Part shown: in pieces, positions 13,388 through 22,136 of the stretch
How the letters are laid out: each line of letters opens with the position of its first letter
Position numbering within the stretch: position 1 is the stretch's first letter
From: a virus
Length of the DNA stretch: 25,994 bases
IMG/VR virus record: IMGVR_UViG_3300025894_000058
Location: 1-25,994 of that record
Reading direction: 5' to 3' (one strand)
Translations under genes and position numbers: made by a program
Notes under the pieces: generated by a model
What the model saw: the letters and a program-made list of their open reading frames with translations, nothing else
The model's database searches: none
What the model was told of the DNA's origin: nothing

Positions 13388-13440
13388 TTGACAGTCTATG
13401 CTTTTTTGAACCTCAACTTTAAAATTAACTACATATCATT
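13388..13440 (+). promoter_or_regulatory. Leader of tail tube gene, possible weak promoter
   Basis: TTGACA lies at 13388-13393, just after the preceding stop. The 53-bp leader is A/T-rich and ends ACATATCATT-ATG, resembling the leaders of the decoration and capsid genes. No -10 with standard spacing is visible. The long leader itself, in a region of otherwise overlapping genes, suggests special expression control. Confidence 0.35.
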
Positions 13441-13767
13441 ATGGCAATCACACAAGACGGATCCGAACTCTTCGGAATAAATACAGCACAATTTAGCAGC
13501 ATGATCGTCGAGAGTTTTACTCTCACGACTCCAGCAAATCGAGTCGATCTCGATAACGGAGACGGCGAACCTCTCGGCTCGACTATCGTTCCCCAGCGAC
13601 AGGAGGCATCTCTCACGGTTCAAATGGGAGACGCAGATTCTCCTCCTGCAATCGGAGATACCGTAACTTATGGAGCCTTCTCGATCAACGTAACAGGCGT
13701 AGATCTTAACGAGACACAAGCAGACTACCGTCGCTACTCTATTAGCGGATACGTAAAAATCAACTAA
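13441..13767 (+). CDS. Probable major tail tube protein, 108 aa
   Basis: Forms the stacked rings of the tail tube. The sequence is almost all beta: ESFTLTTPANRVDL, then GSTIVPQRQEASLTVQM, GDTVTYGAFSINVTGVDL and a final strand RYSISGYVKIN. This matches the minimal tube fold of strand, long loop, beta-hairpin and terminal strand. It is shorter than lambda gpV's tube domain plus extension and close to the tube domain alone. Its location between tail terminator and tail chaperone is the expected one, and it has its own leader and strong codon bias, consistent with the most abundant tail protein. No gene nearby competes for the role. Confidence 0.65.
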   Translation: MAITQDGSELFGINTAQFSSMIVESFTLTTPANRVDLDNGDGEPLGSTIVPQRQEASLTVQMGDADSPPAIGDTVTYGAFSINVTGVDLNETQADYRRYSISGYVKIN

Positions 13768-13774
13768 TTAGAGA

Positions 13775-14383
13775 ATGCAATTAAAGGCGGTCAGTTTTGA
13801 CGATGCCGCCAGGGATCGCATCGCAGACGCCGCAGCCTTTGAAAAGAGGCTGCGGCTCGAAGCTGTTATCGGAGTAGACCAGGAGGTCGCCTGCTTTAAG
13901 TTAAGGCAGATAACCGTAAGGGATCTGATCAATCTAGAGTTCTCAGAGAACAGGCTGGTCTCTGGAGAGATGCCAGGTCTAGACGATCTCCTGGCGTTCG
14001 TCTTCATGCTGTCCAGCGATCGATATTTCTTCAAGAAGAGATACGCCAGGAAGATAGGTAAGATCCTAAAGGATCATGAAACGGTAAGAGAGGAAATCAT
14101 CTGCTACTTCCATGCAGCCTTTAATGATACGCCGTCATTCGGATCGTCGAACGCAGTAGAAAATGAGTTCGACAGCTCGGTATCTACCATGTCGCTCGTA
14201 GATAGCCTAGCATCTAATTATAGCTGGAGCCTGGACTCGGTATTAGATCTACCTCTATCGACGGCTCTACAGCTATTACAGCGCATTACACAGCGCAATC
14301 TAGGCGAGAAGTATTCTCTCCGCAATGGCATAACCCAGAAGGCGAAAGCCGCCGAACTGAAAAGACTAAACGAAGATGGCTAA
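13775..14383 (+). CDS. Probable tail assembly chaperone, 202 aa
   Basis: Proteins of this place hold the tape measure protein while the tube polymerises around it. The product is mainly helical, has no membrane segment, and lies directly between tube and tape measure genes. Parts seen are a helix with FDDAARDRIADAAAFEKR, a strand-like segment VACFKLRQITVRDLINLEF typical of chaperones of this class, then helices ending TQRNLGEKYSLRNG. Its end overlaps the tape measure start by 8 bp. The usual programmed frameshift product (lambda G/GT) was looked for at the overlap. No clear slippery heptamer is visible, so a single product is assumed. Confidence 0.6.
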   Translation: MQLKAVSFDDAARDRIADAAAFEKRLRLEAVIGVDQEVACFKLRQITVRDLINLEFSENRLVSGEMPGLDDLLAFVFMLSSDRYFFKKRYARKIGKILKDHETVREEIICYFHAAFNDTPSFGSSNAVENEFDSSVSTMSLVDSLASNYSWSLDSVLDLPLSTALQLLQRITQRNLGEKYSLRNGITQKAKAAELKRLNEDG

Positions 14384-16241
14384 TTTCTCACTACTCGCTA
14401 AAATAGGAATCGACTCGAAAGCTCTACAGACTGGTCTCGCGAAGGCAGAAGGTAGGGTAGGAAAGTTTAAGGCTGCTGTCGCAGCGATCGGACCAGCTAT
14501 CGCAGCGATCGGCTTTACTGCGATGGCTAGAAAAGCGATCGACCTGGGATCTAAAATTAGCGATCTCAGCGAGCAGCTACGAATAAATGCAGAGTCGCTC
14601 CAGGTTCTTATGGCGGTCGCTGCTAAGGCAGGCGTCGCACAGGGAACTCTAGAGAAAGCGTTAATGGCTATAACCATTCGGACGCAGGAGGCGATGGATG
14701 GTAACAAGCTATACGCTGATTCATTCGATCGCCTGGGGATAAATCTAGCAGAGTTCGCACAGCTCCCTACAGAGAAGAAACTAGAAGCGATAGCTAAAGC
14801 CTATAATGCTGCAGGGAAATCCCAGGAGGCGTTCGCTGACATCGCAGCAATTCTAGGAACTAGAGCTGGTCCTAAGATGCTCGAGGTCTTACGACGCATG
14901 AACGACGAGGGACTGCCTAGCTTGACGGAACAGATGAAAAAGGCTGGGCAGGTAATGGATAACGACGTCATAAAGAAGATGGATGAAGCCGCAGACACGA
15001 TCGGAATCTTCACGAATGGAATGACAGTAGCGACGGCTTATGTCCTTAGCTATGTTATTCCAGCATTCGTTATCTTTAGAGAAACCTTCGGACATTTAGG
15101 AGACGCTATGGTCAGCCTATCTATAAAGCTAAGTTCGTTCCTTACATTCTTAGGATCGGGGTTAATGTCTACATTAGATCCTGCGATAAAGGCATTCGAG
15201 GCGTTCGGACTTTCTATAAAAGCAGCAGGACAAGCGGCTAGCGGAGACTTCTCTGGAGCTAAAAAATCTATCGAAGAAGCTAAGGAAGCAGCAAGTTCTG
15301 CAGGTAAAGAACTGCTGAATATACCAAAGGAAATCTCTGCGGCTTATAGCAAAGCAGACGCAGAGATGAAGTCGGTTAATCAGTTAATGGAGATAGACTC
15401 GAAGGAACGTAATAAGAAAATTAAGGACGGCTTCGCAGATCTATTCGGATATGCAGTAGACGAGAGTAAGAAGGCAGGAGAAGATATAGATGAAAACCTG
15501 GCGGGAGGAGACGGCGGCGATGATCCATCTGTATCTGGAAAGATTCTAAAAATGGAGGAAAAGATAAAAGCTCTAAAGCTAGAATCTATTCGCGCACAGG
15601 CAAGCGGAGACAAGGCAGCGCAGGAATCATTAGATCATAGAATTAAGATATCCGAGAAAGCGGTAAAATTAATGAAGGACTATAATCTTTCCCAGGAAGA
15701 AGCTATCGCTCTAGCGGAGAGACTAGCGGACGAGTCGGATCCAGACGAAGGAAAGGAAAAGAAGTTCGAGGAACTCGAGAAGAAGATTAACGAGATGAAG
15801 CTTAAAGCGATCCGCGCACAGGCGAACGGAGAAAAGGAAGCGCAGAAAGCGATGGAGCGTCGAGCTGAATTAGCCCAGAAGATCCTGGACCTAATGAAGC
15901 AGTATAACATCTCCCAGGAGGAAGCGACTCTCCTGGCTAATAAGACTGCAGAGGCAGAAGATAAAGCAGAAGATAGTGAAGCTAAGAGTTCTCTAACTGG
16001 AAAAGACCTAAAGAAGGCATCTAACATAGCAGGAAAAGGTAAAGGAGAAAACGGAGAAGACATACGATTCGATCGTCTAGCTGGAGGCGGCTTCCAGCAG
16101 TTCGTCGGAGGGAAGAAGGGACGCAAGTTCACAGAGGCAGAGATGCAAGCAGGTTTACAAAAGCAGATTGATAAGGATCCCTCCGAAGCTTTACTCGAAA
16201 AAATCAATCAAACCTTAGAGGGCAAATTTGTTTCTCAATAA
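14376..16241 (+). CDS. Tape measure protein, 621 aa
   Basis: Sets tail length and may be ejected with DNA. It begins with an Ala-rich helical segment (ALQTGLAKAEGRVGKFKAAV and a following IGPAIAAIGFTAMAR) typical of tape measures, has a hydrophobic stretch around residues 213-265 that could span a membrane, and a long charged helical second half. Two tandem modules of about 65 residues (388-452 and 465-527) share KIKALKLESIRAQA-like and YNLSQEEA-like blocks. From length, the tail would be short to medium for a siphophage, roughly 90 nm at 1.5 angstrom per residue. It is the longest gene of the tail assembly group, and its start overlaps the chaperone gene. Confidence 0.85.
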   Translation: MANFSLLAKIGIDSKALQTGLAKAEGRVGKFKAAVAAIGPAIAAIGFTAMARKAIDLGSKISDLSEQLRINAESLQVLMAVAAKAGVAQGTLEKALMAITIRTQEAMDGNKLYADSFDRLGINLAEFAQLPTEKKLEAIAKAYNAAGKSQEAFADIAAILGTRAGPKMLEVLRRMNDEGLPSLTEQMKKAGQVMDNDVIKKMDEAADTIGIFTNGMTVATAYVLSYVIPAFVIFRETFGHLGDAMVSLSIKLSSFLTFLGSGLMSTLDPAIKAFEAFGLSIKAAGQAASGDFSGAKKSIEEAKEAASSAGKELLNIPKEISAAYSKADAEMKSVNQLMEIDSKERNKKIKDGFADLFGYAVDESKKAGEDIDENLAGGDGGDDPSVSGKILKMEEKIKALKLESIRAQASGDKAAQESLDHRIKISEKAVKLMKDYNLSQEEAIALAERLADESDPDEGKEKKFEELEKKINEMKLKAIRAQANGEKEAQKAMERRAELAQKILDLMKQYNISQEEATLLANKTAEAEDKAEDSEAKSSLTGKDLKKASNIAGKGKGENGEDIRFDRLAGGGFQQFVGGKKGRKFTEAEMQAGLQKQIDKDPSEALLEKINQTLEGKFVSQ

Positions 16242-16244
16242 GCT

Positions 16245-16967
16245 ATGGCATTTGAACTTATAGACGATCTCCCTAACAGTAGAGAGCAGAGAATATCATT
16301 AGATGAGAATGCTAAATTCTTTTTTAAAGATCCGAACATTCCAGAGTCATACGTAATAGTAGAGACGTCTGCACAATCTAAAGAGTCCTACGAGCCTACT
16401 AAAATAGGAGTCCCACATCCTAAGAAAAGCGACTATTTTTTGTATGAGGAATCTACATCTGACATCGGCGGGGGACTATTTAATATCGAGTCTAAATATG
16501 CGGTCGTCCCTTCGACGTGGTATTCGTTTGAAGCGCAGAATGTTCCTTTTACTAAGTTCGTCGGAGTAACTGTTACTGGCTCTGGACCTATAATAATTAC
16601 TACTTCTGAGGTATTCGCTTGGCTCAATCTACAAGGGATAGAAGACGTCAGGAATTTCGACGAGAATGTATTCGCATCGACAGAGCAGAAGTCTGGATCT
16701 ATAAACTGCGTAGTCAGAGTAAAGCATGAATATGCGTCTGCCTCTATTGATCAAATCCAAAGCGGGACGCTCGCGCCGTTTACGATTGCGACTGCAGACT
16801 ATGAGCCGAATGATCAGAACGGGACAGAGGGAAATATCGATACAGATATGACTTTCGACTTTTCTGTCGGAACTCCGAGCAAACCTATAAAATACGAGGC
16901 TGGTAAATATGCTGGGAATATTTACTACAATAAAACTTTTGAGATCGTAAGTTCGTTTATCGTATGA
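16245..16967 (+). CDS. Distal tail protein candidate, 240 aa
   Basis: No family recognised. It follows the tape measure by 3 bp and overlaps the next gene by an ATGA, positions normally held by distal tail proteins. It is mostly beta-like (VTVTGSGPIIITTSEVF and others), with a Tyr/Phe-rich centre and no Cys motif or membrane segment. A loop rich in Asp, Asn and Gly at 184-204 may be exposed. A structural role at the tail tip is likely from context. Codon use is a little more A/T-rich than in the head genes. Alternatives are a baseplate-like wedge or a tail-tip adaptor for the large protein at 17552. Confidence 0.55.
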   Translation: MAFELIDDLPNSREQRISLDENAKFFFKDPNIPESYVIVETSAQSKESYEPTKIGVPHPKKSDYFLYEESTSDIGGGLFNIESKYAVVPSTWYSFEAQNVPFTKFVGVTVTGSGPIIITTSEVFAWLNLQGIEDVRNFDENVFASTEQKSGSINCVVRVKHEYASASIDQIQSGTLAPFTIATADYEPNDQNGTEGNIDTDMTFDFSVGTPSKPIKYEAGKYAGNIYYNKTFEIVSSFIV

Positions 16968-17542
16968 TTGAGAGACTCACTAGAAACGAAGCTCCTTCTC
17001 TTCTCGATACAGATAAAGCGAATGAGATTATCGACACGATTAACGGACTCCTAAACTCTACAGGAGCGGGAGGCATATCCGTAAAGCAAAACCAAGACGG
17101 ATCGCTGCTGATTGCTCCAGGCAAGGACGGGCAGCCCTATATCAGATATCGTCCGTTCGAAGTTATCTCTGTAAGCGAATCAGCGATAGTAATTAACCCA
17201 GGTCTAGTTAATGGCTTAATCCCTTCGAATTTAGAGGTCGAAGGATCGTCGGGGACTAACTATCTCTGCCTCGAGATCGCAGGAGACTCGGACGGCGTAA
17301 CGTCCGTAGATCTAGTCCTAGAGAATAGTCCTCCCGACGGAATCGAGTTCGTAGAGAACGGAGTAAATACTACTTTTAAATATCCGATAGCGATCGTAGG
17401 AGAGACCAGTCTAATTAGTCAGCTCGTAGATCATAACTTATTCTTCTCGATCCATGTCGCTTTCGAGCAGCCAAAGGAATCTGTAGCGATAGGAGAATAT
17501 CCGAACGACATTTATTATACTTGGAAGCAGACTGCAGGATAA
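16964..17542 (+). CDS. Tail-tip associated protein, 192 aa, unknown
   Basis: Not assigned. The start has a short helical part (LLDTDKANEIIDTINGLLNS), after which the chain is beta-rich, with DGQPYIRYRPFEVISVSES and further strands. I recall similar short N-terminal helices followed by beta domains in tail-tip accessory proteins of marine and freshwater phages, but cannot name a family. It overlaps the previous gene by 4 bp (ATGA) and ends 9 bp before the giant gene at 17552, so the three look like one translation unit. A connector or chaperone for the adhesin at 17552 is possible. Confidence 0.5.
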   Translation: MIERLTRNEAPSLLDTDKANEIIDTINGLLNSTGAGGISVKQNQDGSLLIAPGKDGQPYIRYRPFEVISVSESAIVINPGLVNGLIPSNLEVEGSSGTNYLCLEIAGDSDGVTSVDLVLENSPPDGIEFVENGVNTTFKYPIAIVGETSLISQLVDHNLFFSIHVAFEQPKESVAIGEYPNDIYYTWKQTAG

Positions 17543-17551
17543 AAAGACGCT

Positions 17552-20074
17552 ATGGCTTTTACGCACTATACTCCTACAGCGCAGAGGAACTACGGCGTCG
17601 CTTACAGCTATACTACTGGCATCCCAACTACGAGCAGAGTCTTTAGTCAAGAAAGCGTTAACACGATATCACAAGGGGCTCTTGGCGATACTACTGAAAG
17701 CATCACTCTTGATCGTATCCAAGTTAGTTCCTATGACACAAATGGATGGTATGATAGTGGTTATTTTTCAAAAAGCACAAATGCTACAAATGCTGACAAC
17801 GGAATAGAATACTCTTTTACAATAAATAATACTGCGACTAGGGATGAGTTAACTTATGCGTTTTATCTTTCGACTTATGAGACTCAAGCACAAGAAGGAG
17901 AGGACTATTCTAGCGCAGGATTCAATGCATCAGACGGCGATGCGGCTAATGGGCGAACTTACGGCGCGACTTTTAGTTCGGTTCAAAGCGCAACTACTAA
18001 ATTTAACTCGACTGAACTCGTTTCGACGACTGATTTCGAAGCTTCTTTTACTTCTTCGCGAAGCTACACAATTCAGACGGGGACTTTGCCAGATACAGGC
18101 GTGTCTGTCGTCAGCAACTTCGGAAGTAGCACTAGCTATTCCTACTTGGAATACGGAGAAACATATTTAATGGGAACAGATGGAGTGATTACGGAAAAAA
18201 CTTCTATATCTTCTAGCTCTGGATCTACTACAGTTGCAAACACAGGAACACCTATTCCTCCGCAATCGGATCAGGAGGAAGATGAAGGAGAAAACACGAT
18301 ACAAGGAGTTTACCCTACACATCTAATCGCAACAGCTCTATCTACATCTACATTTAACGCAGGATATCCTTCTACAGTTACCACATCTAAAAGCATTAGC
18401 TACTCTTCTTCTTCCTCTAATTTAATAGAGACAGAAAGCAGCTCCTACTCCGTTAAAACTACGACGAGGGACTTCTCTAACTCTAACTATACATTCGTCC
18501 GAAGTATTGAAGAATATTCAACCGAGGAAGAGCAACTAACAGAAAAAGTAGGGAGGTTTTACGGATTGTCTACGATACACGGGGGAGGAGCTTTTATCTC
18601 TGGAGGAGATACGCTCGATAACGGAGTTATAACGGGGGCGACGTTCGGATCTACTTTCTCAGATCCATCCGTATCGCAACATACAGACTTTAACACTTAT
18701 GAGGTGGAACTTTACCAAGGAAATTTTAATACAGCGAATCTCGATCTATGGAAGGCTTCCTATTTTTCGGAAGATGAAGTAGATACGATAATTTCTGCTT
18801 CGTCTGAATTAAGTATTATATCGACTACGTCTATCGAACTAACGGAGACTGTAGATTTCGGTCGCCTTACAAGTTCGGCTAAAGTTTTTACAGATATAAC
18901 CGAAAGTGATTACTACAGTGAAGAGGGAGTCTCTTCGGGATATAGTTATTACGAAACGACAAGCGCTTATCCTAACTCGATAGCTACTGTTTTCTCTGGA
19001 TATACTACCACAACATTTCAAAGATCTACTAGATACTCAGCAATAGATGGAACATCTATTTTCAATTGGATCTCAAGTATATTTACAAGCGATACATATA
19101 ACACTATTGTCCCAATAGGAAACCAGAATCCAGATCTATCGACACGCTTAACTATAAAGGAAACAAACGGGACAATTCAAAATAGAGCCTATACCGACAA
19201 GAACCAAGGCTTTAGTATTAATTATCATAGTGAAAAATTAATAACCTACGACAAGGGTCGGCAGGGAGGAGTTCAGTATGAAAAGTCGAGCGACGTATCG
19301 GGAGCAGTTCGTAGCACTAGATCAATGACGATAGCAGACGAAGTAATTACTTCGACTACTTATACTACTCCTGCTGCTACGATGAACATAACAGGGAACA
19401 CAGCAGAGTCTAATAGCTACACTTACAGCGCAGGACTAGCTCTAGGATTAGAGCTAAAACTTAATAGATATCTAACATATTTCCCGCATGAGAGATACGG
19501 CGACATCGTAAGCTCGATCGACTCGATGCAGTATAGCTACAGCGACGAAGGAATCGGATCGTCTATAATTCGATTCTCATCGACTGGTATATATTCGACC
19601 ACCAAAACTGGGACAGCAGGATCTAGTCTAAACACTCAGTCTTTTTCCTCGGAGCTTTTCGGAATAGTTAAACCTGGATTAGGAGCAGTATACGAGGAAG
19701 GACAGAGGACAGTTCTAAAAGTTTCTGACAACACTCCTTTTTTTGGATATTTGAATCCGACAATAATTCTAGGAGGTCAAAAGTTTACGGATGAAACTGG
19801 TATTTTTGAATACCGAGCAGTCGCACCTCCTTACTCTTTTTATGCTTTCGGCTCTACTGACTCTTCTCTTATTACGCAGAATACTACAGATGTAACTTCA
19901 GTAGAACATCCAGAAAGAAGCATATCTCTGCCAGCGAATAGCGTAATATTTAATCCGAGAAGCACTTACTTATACGTAGGGGAAGGTCAAAAAACCTACG
20001 ACAGGAATCAGATTCGAGATTTCTACTACTATTATTCCAGCAGCTATTACTACGGTCCGTATCCTTATTACTAG
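17552..20074 (+). CDS. Large Ser/Thr/Tyr-rich tail protein, probable tail tip or fibre, 840 aa
   Basis: The biggest gene in the window. The protein is dominated by Ser, Thr and Tyr in alternating, beta-strand-like patterns (SYSSSSSNLIETESSSYSVK is one example), with almost no Cys and few basic residues. This composition fits an elongated, possibly trimeric, beta-structured fibre or spike. The last residues are extremely aromatic (FYYYYSSSYYYGPYPYY), which could form a receptor-contact or trimer-locking tip. No enzymatic motif is seen. Codons are more A/T-rich than in flanking genes, notably 17640-18500, suggesting acquisition or relaxed selection. The many Ser/Thr offer sites for O-linked glycosylation by the enzymes just downstream, which is inference. 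Confidence 0.6.
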   Translation: MAFTHYTPTAQRNYGVAYSYTTGIPTTSRVFSQESVNTISQGALGDTTESITLDRIQVSSYDTNGWYDSGYFSKSTNATNADNGIEYSFTINNTATRDELTYAFYLSTYETQAQEGEDYSSAGFNASDGDAANGRTYGATFSSVQSATTKFNSTELVSTTDFEASFTSSRSYTIQTGTLPDTGVSVVSNFGSSTSYSYLEYGETYLMGTDGVITEKTSISSSSGSTTVANTGTPIPPQSDQEEDEGENTIQGVYPTHLIATALSTSTFNAGYPSTVTTSKSISYSSSSSNLIETESSSYSVKTTTRDFSNSNYTFVRSIEEYSTEEEQLTEKVGRFYGLSTIHGGGAFISGGDTLDNGVITGATFGSTFSDPSVSQHTDFNTYEVELYQGNFNTANLDLWKASYFSEDEVDTIISASSELSIISTTSIELTETVDFGRLTSSAKVFTDITESDYYSEEGVSSGYSYYETTSAYPNSIATVFSGYTTTTFQRSTRYSAIDGTSIFNWISSIFTSDTYNTIVPIGNQNPDLSTRLTIKETNGTIQNRAYTDKNQGFSINYHSEKLITYDKGRQGGVQYEKSSDVSGAVRSTRSMTIADEVITSTTYTTPAATMNITGNTAESNSYTYSAGLALGLELKLNRYLTYFPHERYGDIVSSIDSMQYSYSDEGIGSSIIRFSSTGIYSTTKTGTAGSSLNTQSFSSELFGIVKPGLGAVYEEGQRTVLKVSDNTPFFGYLNPTIILGGQKFTDETGIFEYRAVAPPYSFYAFGSTDSSLITQNTTDVTSVEHPERSISLPANSVIFNPRSTYLYVGEGQKTYDRNQIRDFYYYYSSSYYYGPYPYY

Positions 20075-20117
20075 CGCAGATTTGACAGAAGCGAACATCC
20101 TATCTTTATTTTCTCCC

Positions 20118-21134
20118 ATGAAGATCGCCACTGTCATAGTCGCTACAAAGTCCTATCTCGATCCGCTCGAAGTCTGCCTGCGCAGAACTAGGACGGCTAT
20201 CGATAACGAGATCTCAGAGTTCGAGCATAGGCTGATCGTTGTAACGGATAAGTCTAGTAAGAGTCTAGTCGATAAAATGGCTGCAGACTTCGAGGATCGC
20301 GAGATTATCGCGATCGAGATGGAGGAGAGCGGAGAACACTATAAGAAGGATAGACAGATACTTATCGCTTCTCTTCAGTCTACAGGATTCGACGCTGCTC
20401 GTCGCTGGGGCTGCGACTTTCTCTGGAGCGTCGAAGCGGATGTCCTCGTTCCTCATAACGCTCTATCTGTCTCTCTAGATATGCTACGCTTCGACAGAGG
20501 CTACTACGATGTCGCTTTCGTCACTTACCCTTCGCAGGGAGGAGGAAGCTTTCTAGGCGGCTACGGAAGCTATCGTCATCCGATCGCGGAGGACTATCTA
20601 CCAGAGGAGAGGACTCTTCCTAGTAAGCTAAAGCTACTACTAGATCGATGCGAGGAGAGGTTAAACGATAAGGATATCGAGCGAGAGTCTATCGAGAAGG
20701 AGCAGAAGAGGATGGGAAGGATCCTCGAGTTAATTAAGAAGTGTCCTCCTAGCGGCAACGTCTTCGAGCTTAACGCTAAGAAATGGCGGCGTCGAGGCTG
20801 GCTCGATAATAGTCACGTCGGAACGGGGAGAGGAGCCGTTATCGAGACGGACTGGACTGGTCTCGGCTGCACTCTAATGAGCAAGACAGCAGCGAATCTA
20901 GCGCACTTCGACGGATACGACGGAGGAGGAACGCAAGATCTATATCTTAACTGGCATAAGTGGCATCCAGAAGGACTCCGCTTCTGTTGTATTACGCATA
21001 CAGTCTGCGATCACGTAGTAAGAGACGACAAGGCAGAAGGAGGACTCACTACTCTAAAGAGTTACCACGAACCAGAGGGAGAGACTAAAGGGCATCTGCG
21101 CTATCGCAGGGTTCCATTCCATAAATTTATATGA
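20118..21134 (+). CDS. Glycosyltransferase-like protein, 338 aa
   Basis: Likely transfers a sugar from a nucleotide donor. The N-terminus KIATVIVATKSYLDPLEVCL, followed by HRLIVVTDKSS, is a GT-A type Rossmann-like beginning. FLWSVEADVLVPHNAL holds an acidic EAD where a DxD metal site is expected. A later GGGTQDLYLNWHKW, followed by His residues (CITHTVCDHVV), resembles the acceptor and catalytic end of family-2-like enzymes. No signal peptide or membrane anchor is seen. The ATG at 20118 is chosen over an upstream in-frame TTG (20082). Next to it, overlapping by 4 bp, is a nucleotide-sugar dehydratase/epimerase gene, so the two probably act in one pathway. Substrate and exact family are not known. 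Confidence 0.7.
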   Translation: MKIATVIVATKSYLDPLEVCLRRTRTAIDNEISEFEHRLIVVTDKSSKSLVDKMAADFEDREIIAIEMEESGEHYKKDRQILIASLQSTGFDAARRWGCDFLWSVEADVLVPHNALSVSLDMLRFDRGYYDVAFVTYPSQGGGSFLGGYGSYRHPIAEDYLPEERTLPSKLKLLLDRCEERLNDKDIERESIEKEQKRMGRILELIKKCPPSGNVFELNAKKWRRRGWLDNSHVGTGRGAVIETDWTGLGCTLMSKTAANLAHFDGYDGGGTQDLYLNWHKWHPEGLRFCCITHTVCDHVVRDDKAEGGLTTLKSYHEPEGETKGHLRYRRVPFHKFI

Positions 21135-22114
21135 AAAGAATACTAATAACAGGCAGCGCAGGCTTCGTCGGATCTCATACGGCTAAATGGATCCTGGAGA
21201 ATACAGAATGGGAAGTCGTCGGACTCGACTCCTTTAGACACATGGGAGACGCAGAGCGGATCTCTGCGGATCCTCGATACTCGATGATCTGTCACGATCT
21301 AAACGCTCCTATCTCGAAGCGAACTGCGACTCGTATCGGAGACATCGACTACATTATTAACTGCGCGTCTATCTCTCACGTAGACACATCGATCGAGGAT
21401 CCCGTCCATGTCTGGGAATCGAATACCAGGCTAATCGGGAACATCCTACAGTATGCTCGCGAGCTTCCTGGTCTAGATAAGTTTATTCACTGCTCTACGG
21501 ATGAAGTTTTCGGCTCCGCATACGGCGACCATTGTCATCACGAATGGGACGTTATCGCTCCTTCTAATCCCTACGCAGCATCGAAGGCAGCGCAGGACGC
21601 TCTCTGCTTCGCTTACTGGAGAACCTACGGAACGCCGATCGCCATAACGCACTGTATGAATATGATCGGAACGATGCAGGACGCAGAGAAGTATCTTCCT
21701 AAGATCGTCTCCAGGGTCCATAAGGGGGAGACAGTTACTGTCCACGGTCAGCCAGATAAAGTAGGATCGAGGATGTATATCGACTGTAGGAATCTAGCGG
21801 ACGCCTGGCTCTTCATGCTCCAGGAGATCGACTTCGCGACCTACGGGGAAGAAGATCGCATGACTAAATTTAACATCGCAGGAATCGAAGAGATAACGAA
21901 CCTGGAACTAGCGCAGAGGATAGCAGATCGAATGGGGGAGGAGCTTAGATACGAGTTCGTAGACTTCCACAAGACGAGAGCAGGACACGATCTACGCTAT
22001 GCTCTAGATAGCAGCAAGATCTACGCTGCAGGATGGAAGCCTCCTATCGACCTCGATCAGACCTTCGACCAGGTTATCGAACACGTCCGAAAGCATGAAG
22101 CCTGGCAGGAGTAA
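21131..22114 (+). CDS. NAD-dependent epimerase/dehydratase, dTDP-glucose 4,6-dehydratase-like
   Basis: Extended short-chain dehydrogenase fold acting on nucleotide sugars in the cytoplasm. The nucleotide-binding motif GSAGFVGS is at residues 8-15. SHVDTSI at 82-88, CSTDEVFG at 121-128 (Thr, Asp and Glu of the dehydratase active site), the YAASK motif at 148-152 (Tyr148, Lys152) and RAGHDLRYALDSSKI near the C-terminus all match the RmlB/dTDP-glucose dehydratase group better than plain epimerases. At 327 aa the length is normal (E. coli RmlB about 360). It overlaps the glycosyltransferase-like gene (ATGA), implying coupled expression. A 6-deoxy-sugar precursor is the likely product, but the sugar nucleotide used cannot be told. 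Confidence 0.88.
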   Translation: MKRILITGSAGFVGSHTAKWILENTEWEVVGLDSFRHMGDAERISADPRYSMICHDLNAPISKRTATRIGDIDYIINCASISHVDTSIEDPVHVWESNTRLIGNILQYARELPGLDKFIHCSTDEVFGSAYGDHCHHEWDVIAPSNPYAASKAAQDALCFAYWRTYGTPIAITHCMNMIGTMQDAEKYLPKIVSRVHKGETVTVHGQPDKVGSRMYIDCRNLADAWLFMLQEIDFATYGEEDRMTKFNIAGIEEITNLELAQRIADRMGEELRYEFVDFHKTRAGHDLRYALDSSKIYAAGWKPPIDLDQTFDQVIEHVRKHEAWQE

Positions 22115-22136
22115 CTTGACAATAGAGTTATTTTAA

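Noticed and set aside
14330-14390. Programmed frameshift site in the tail chaperone
   Set aside because: No convincing slippery heptamer near the gene end, and the tape measure already overlaps with its own ATG.
15680-16207. 175-aa minus-strand frame rich in Ser, Phe and Ala
   Set aside because: It is the mirror of the Glu/Lys-rich tape measure codons (GAA/AAG read backwards give TTC/CTT), so the openness is a composition effect.
17856-18170. 104-aa Arg/Leu-rich + strand frame inside the large tail protein
   Set aside because: Alternative-frame shadow of Ser/Thr-rich codons, with no leader and no recognisable motif.
20082-20117. TTG start for the glycosyltransferase-like gene
   Set aside because: The 12 extra residues do not fit the usual start of a GT-A fold, while the ATG at 20118 begins directly at the first beta strand.
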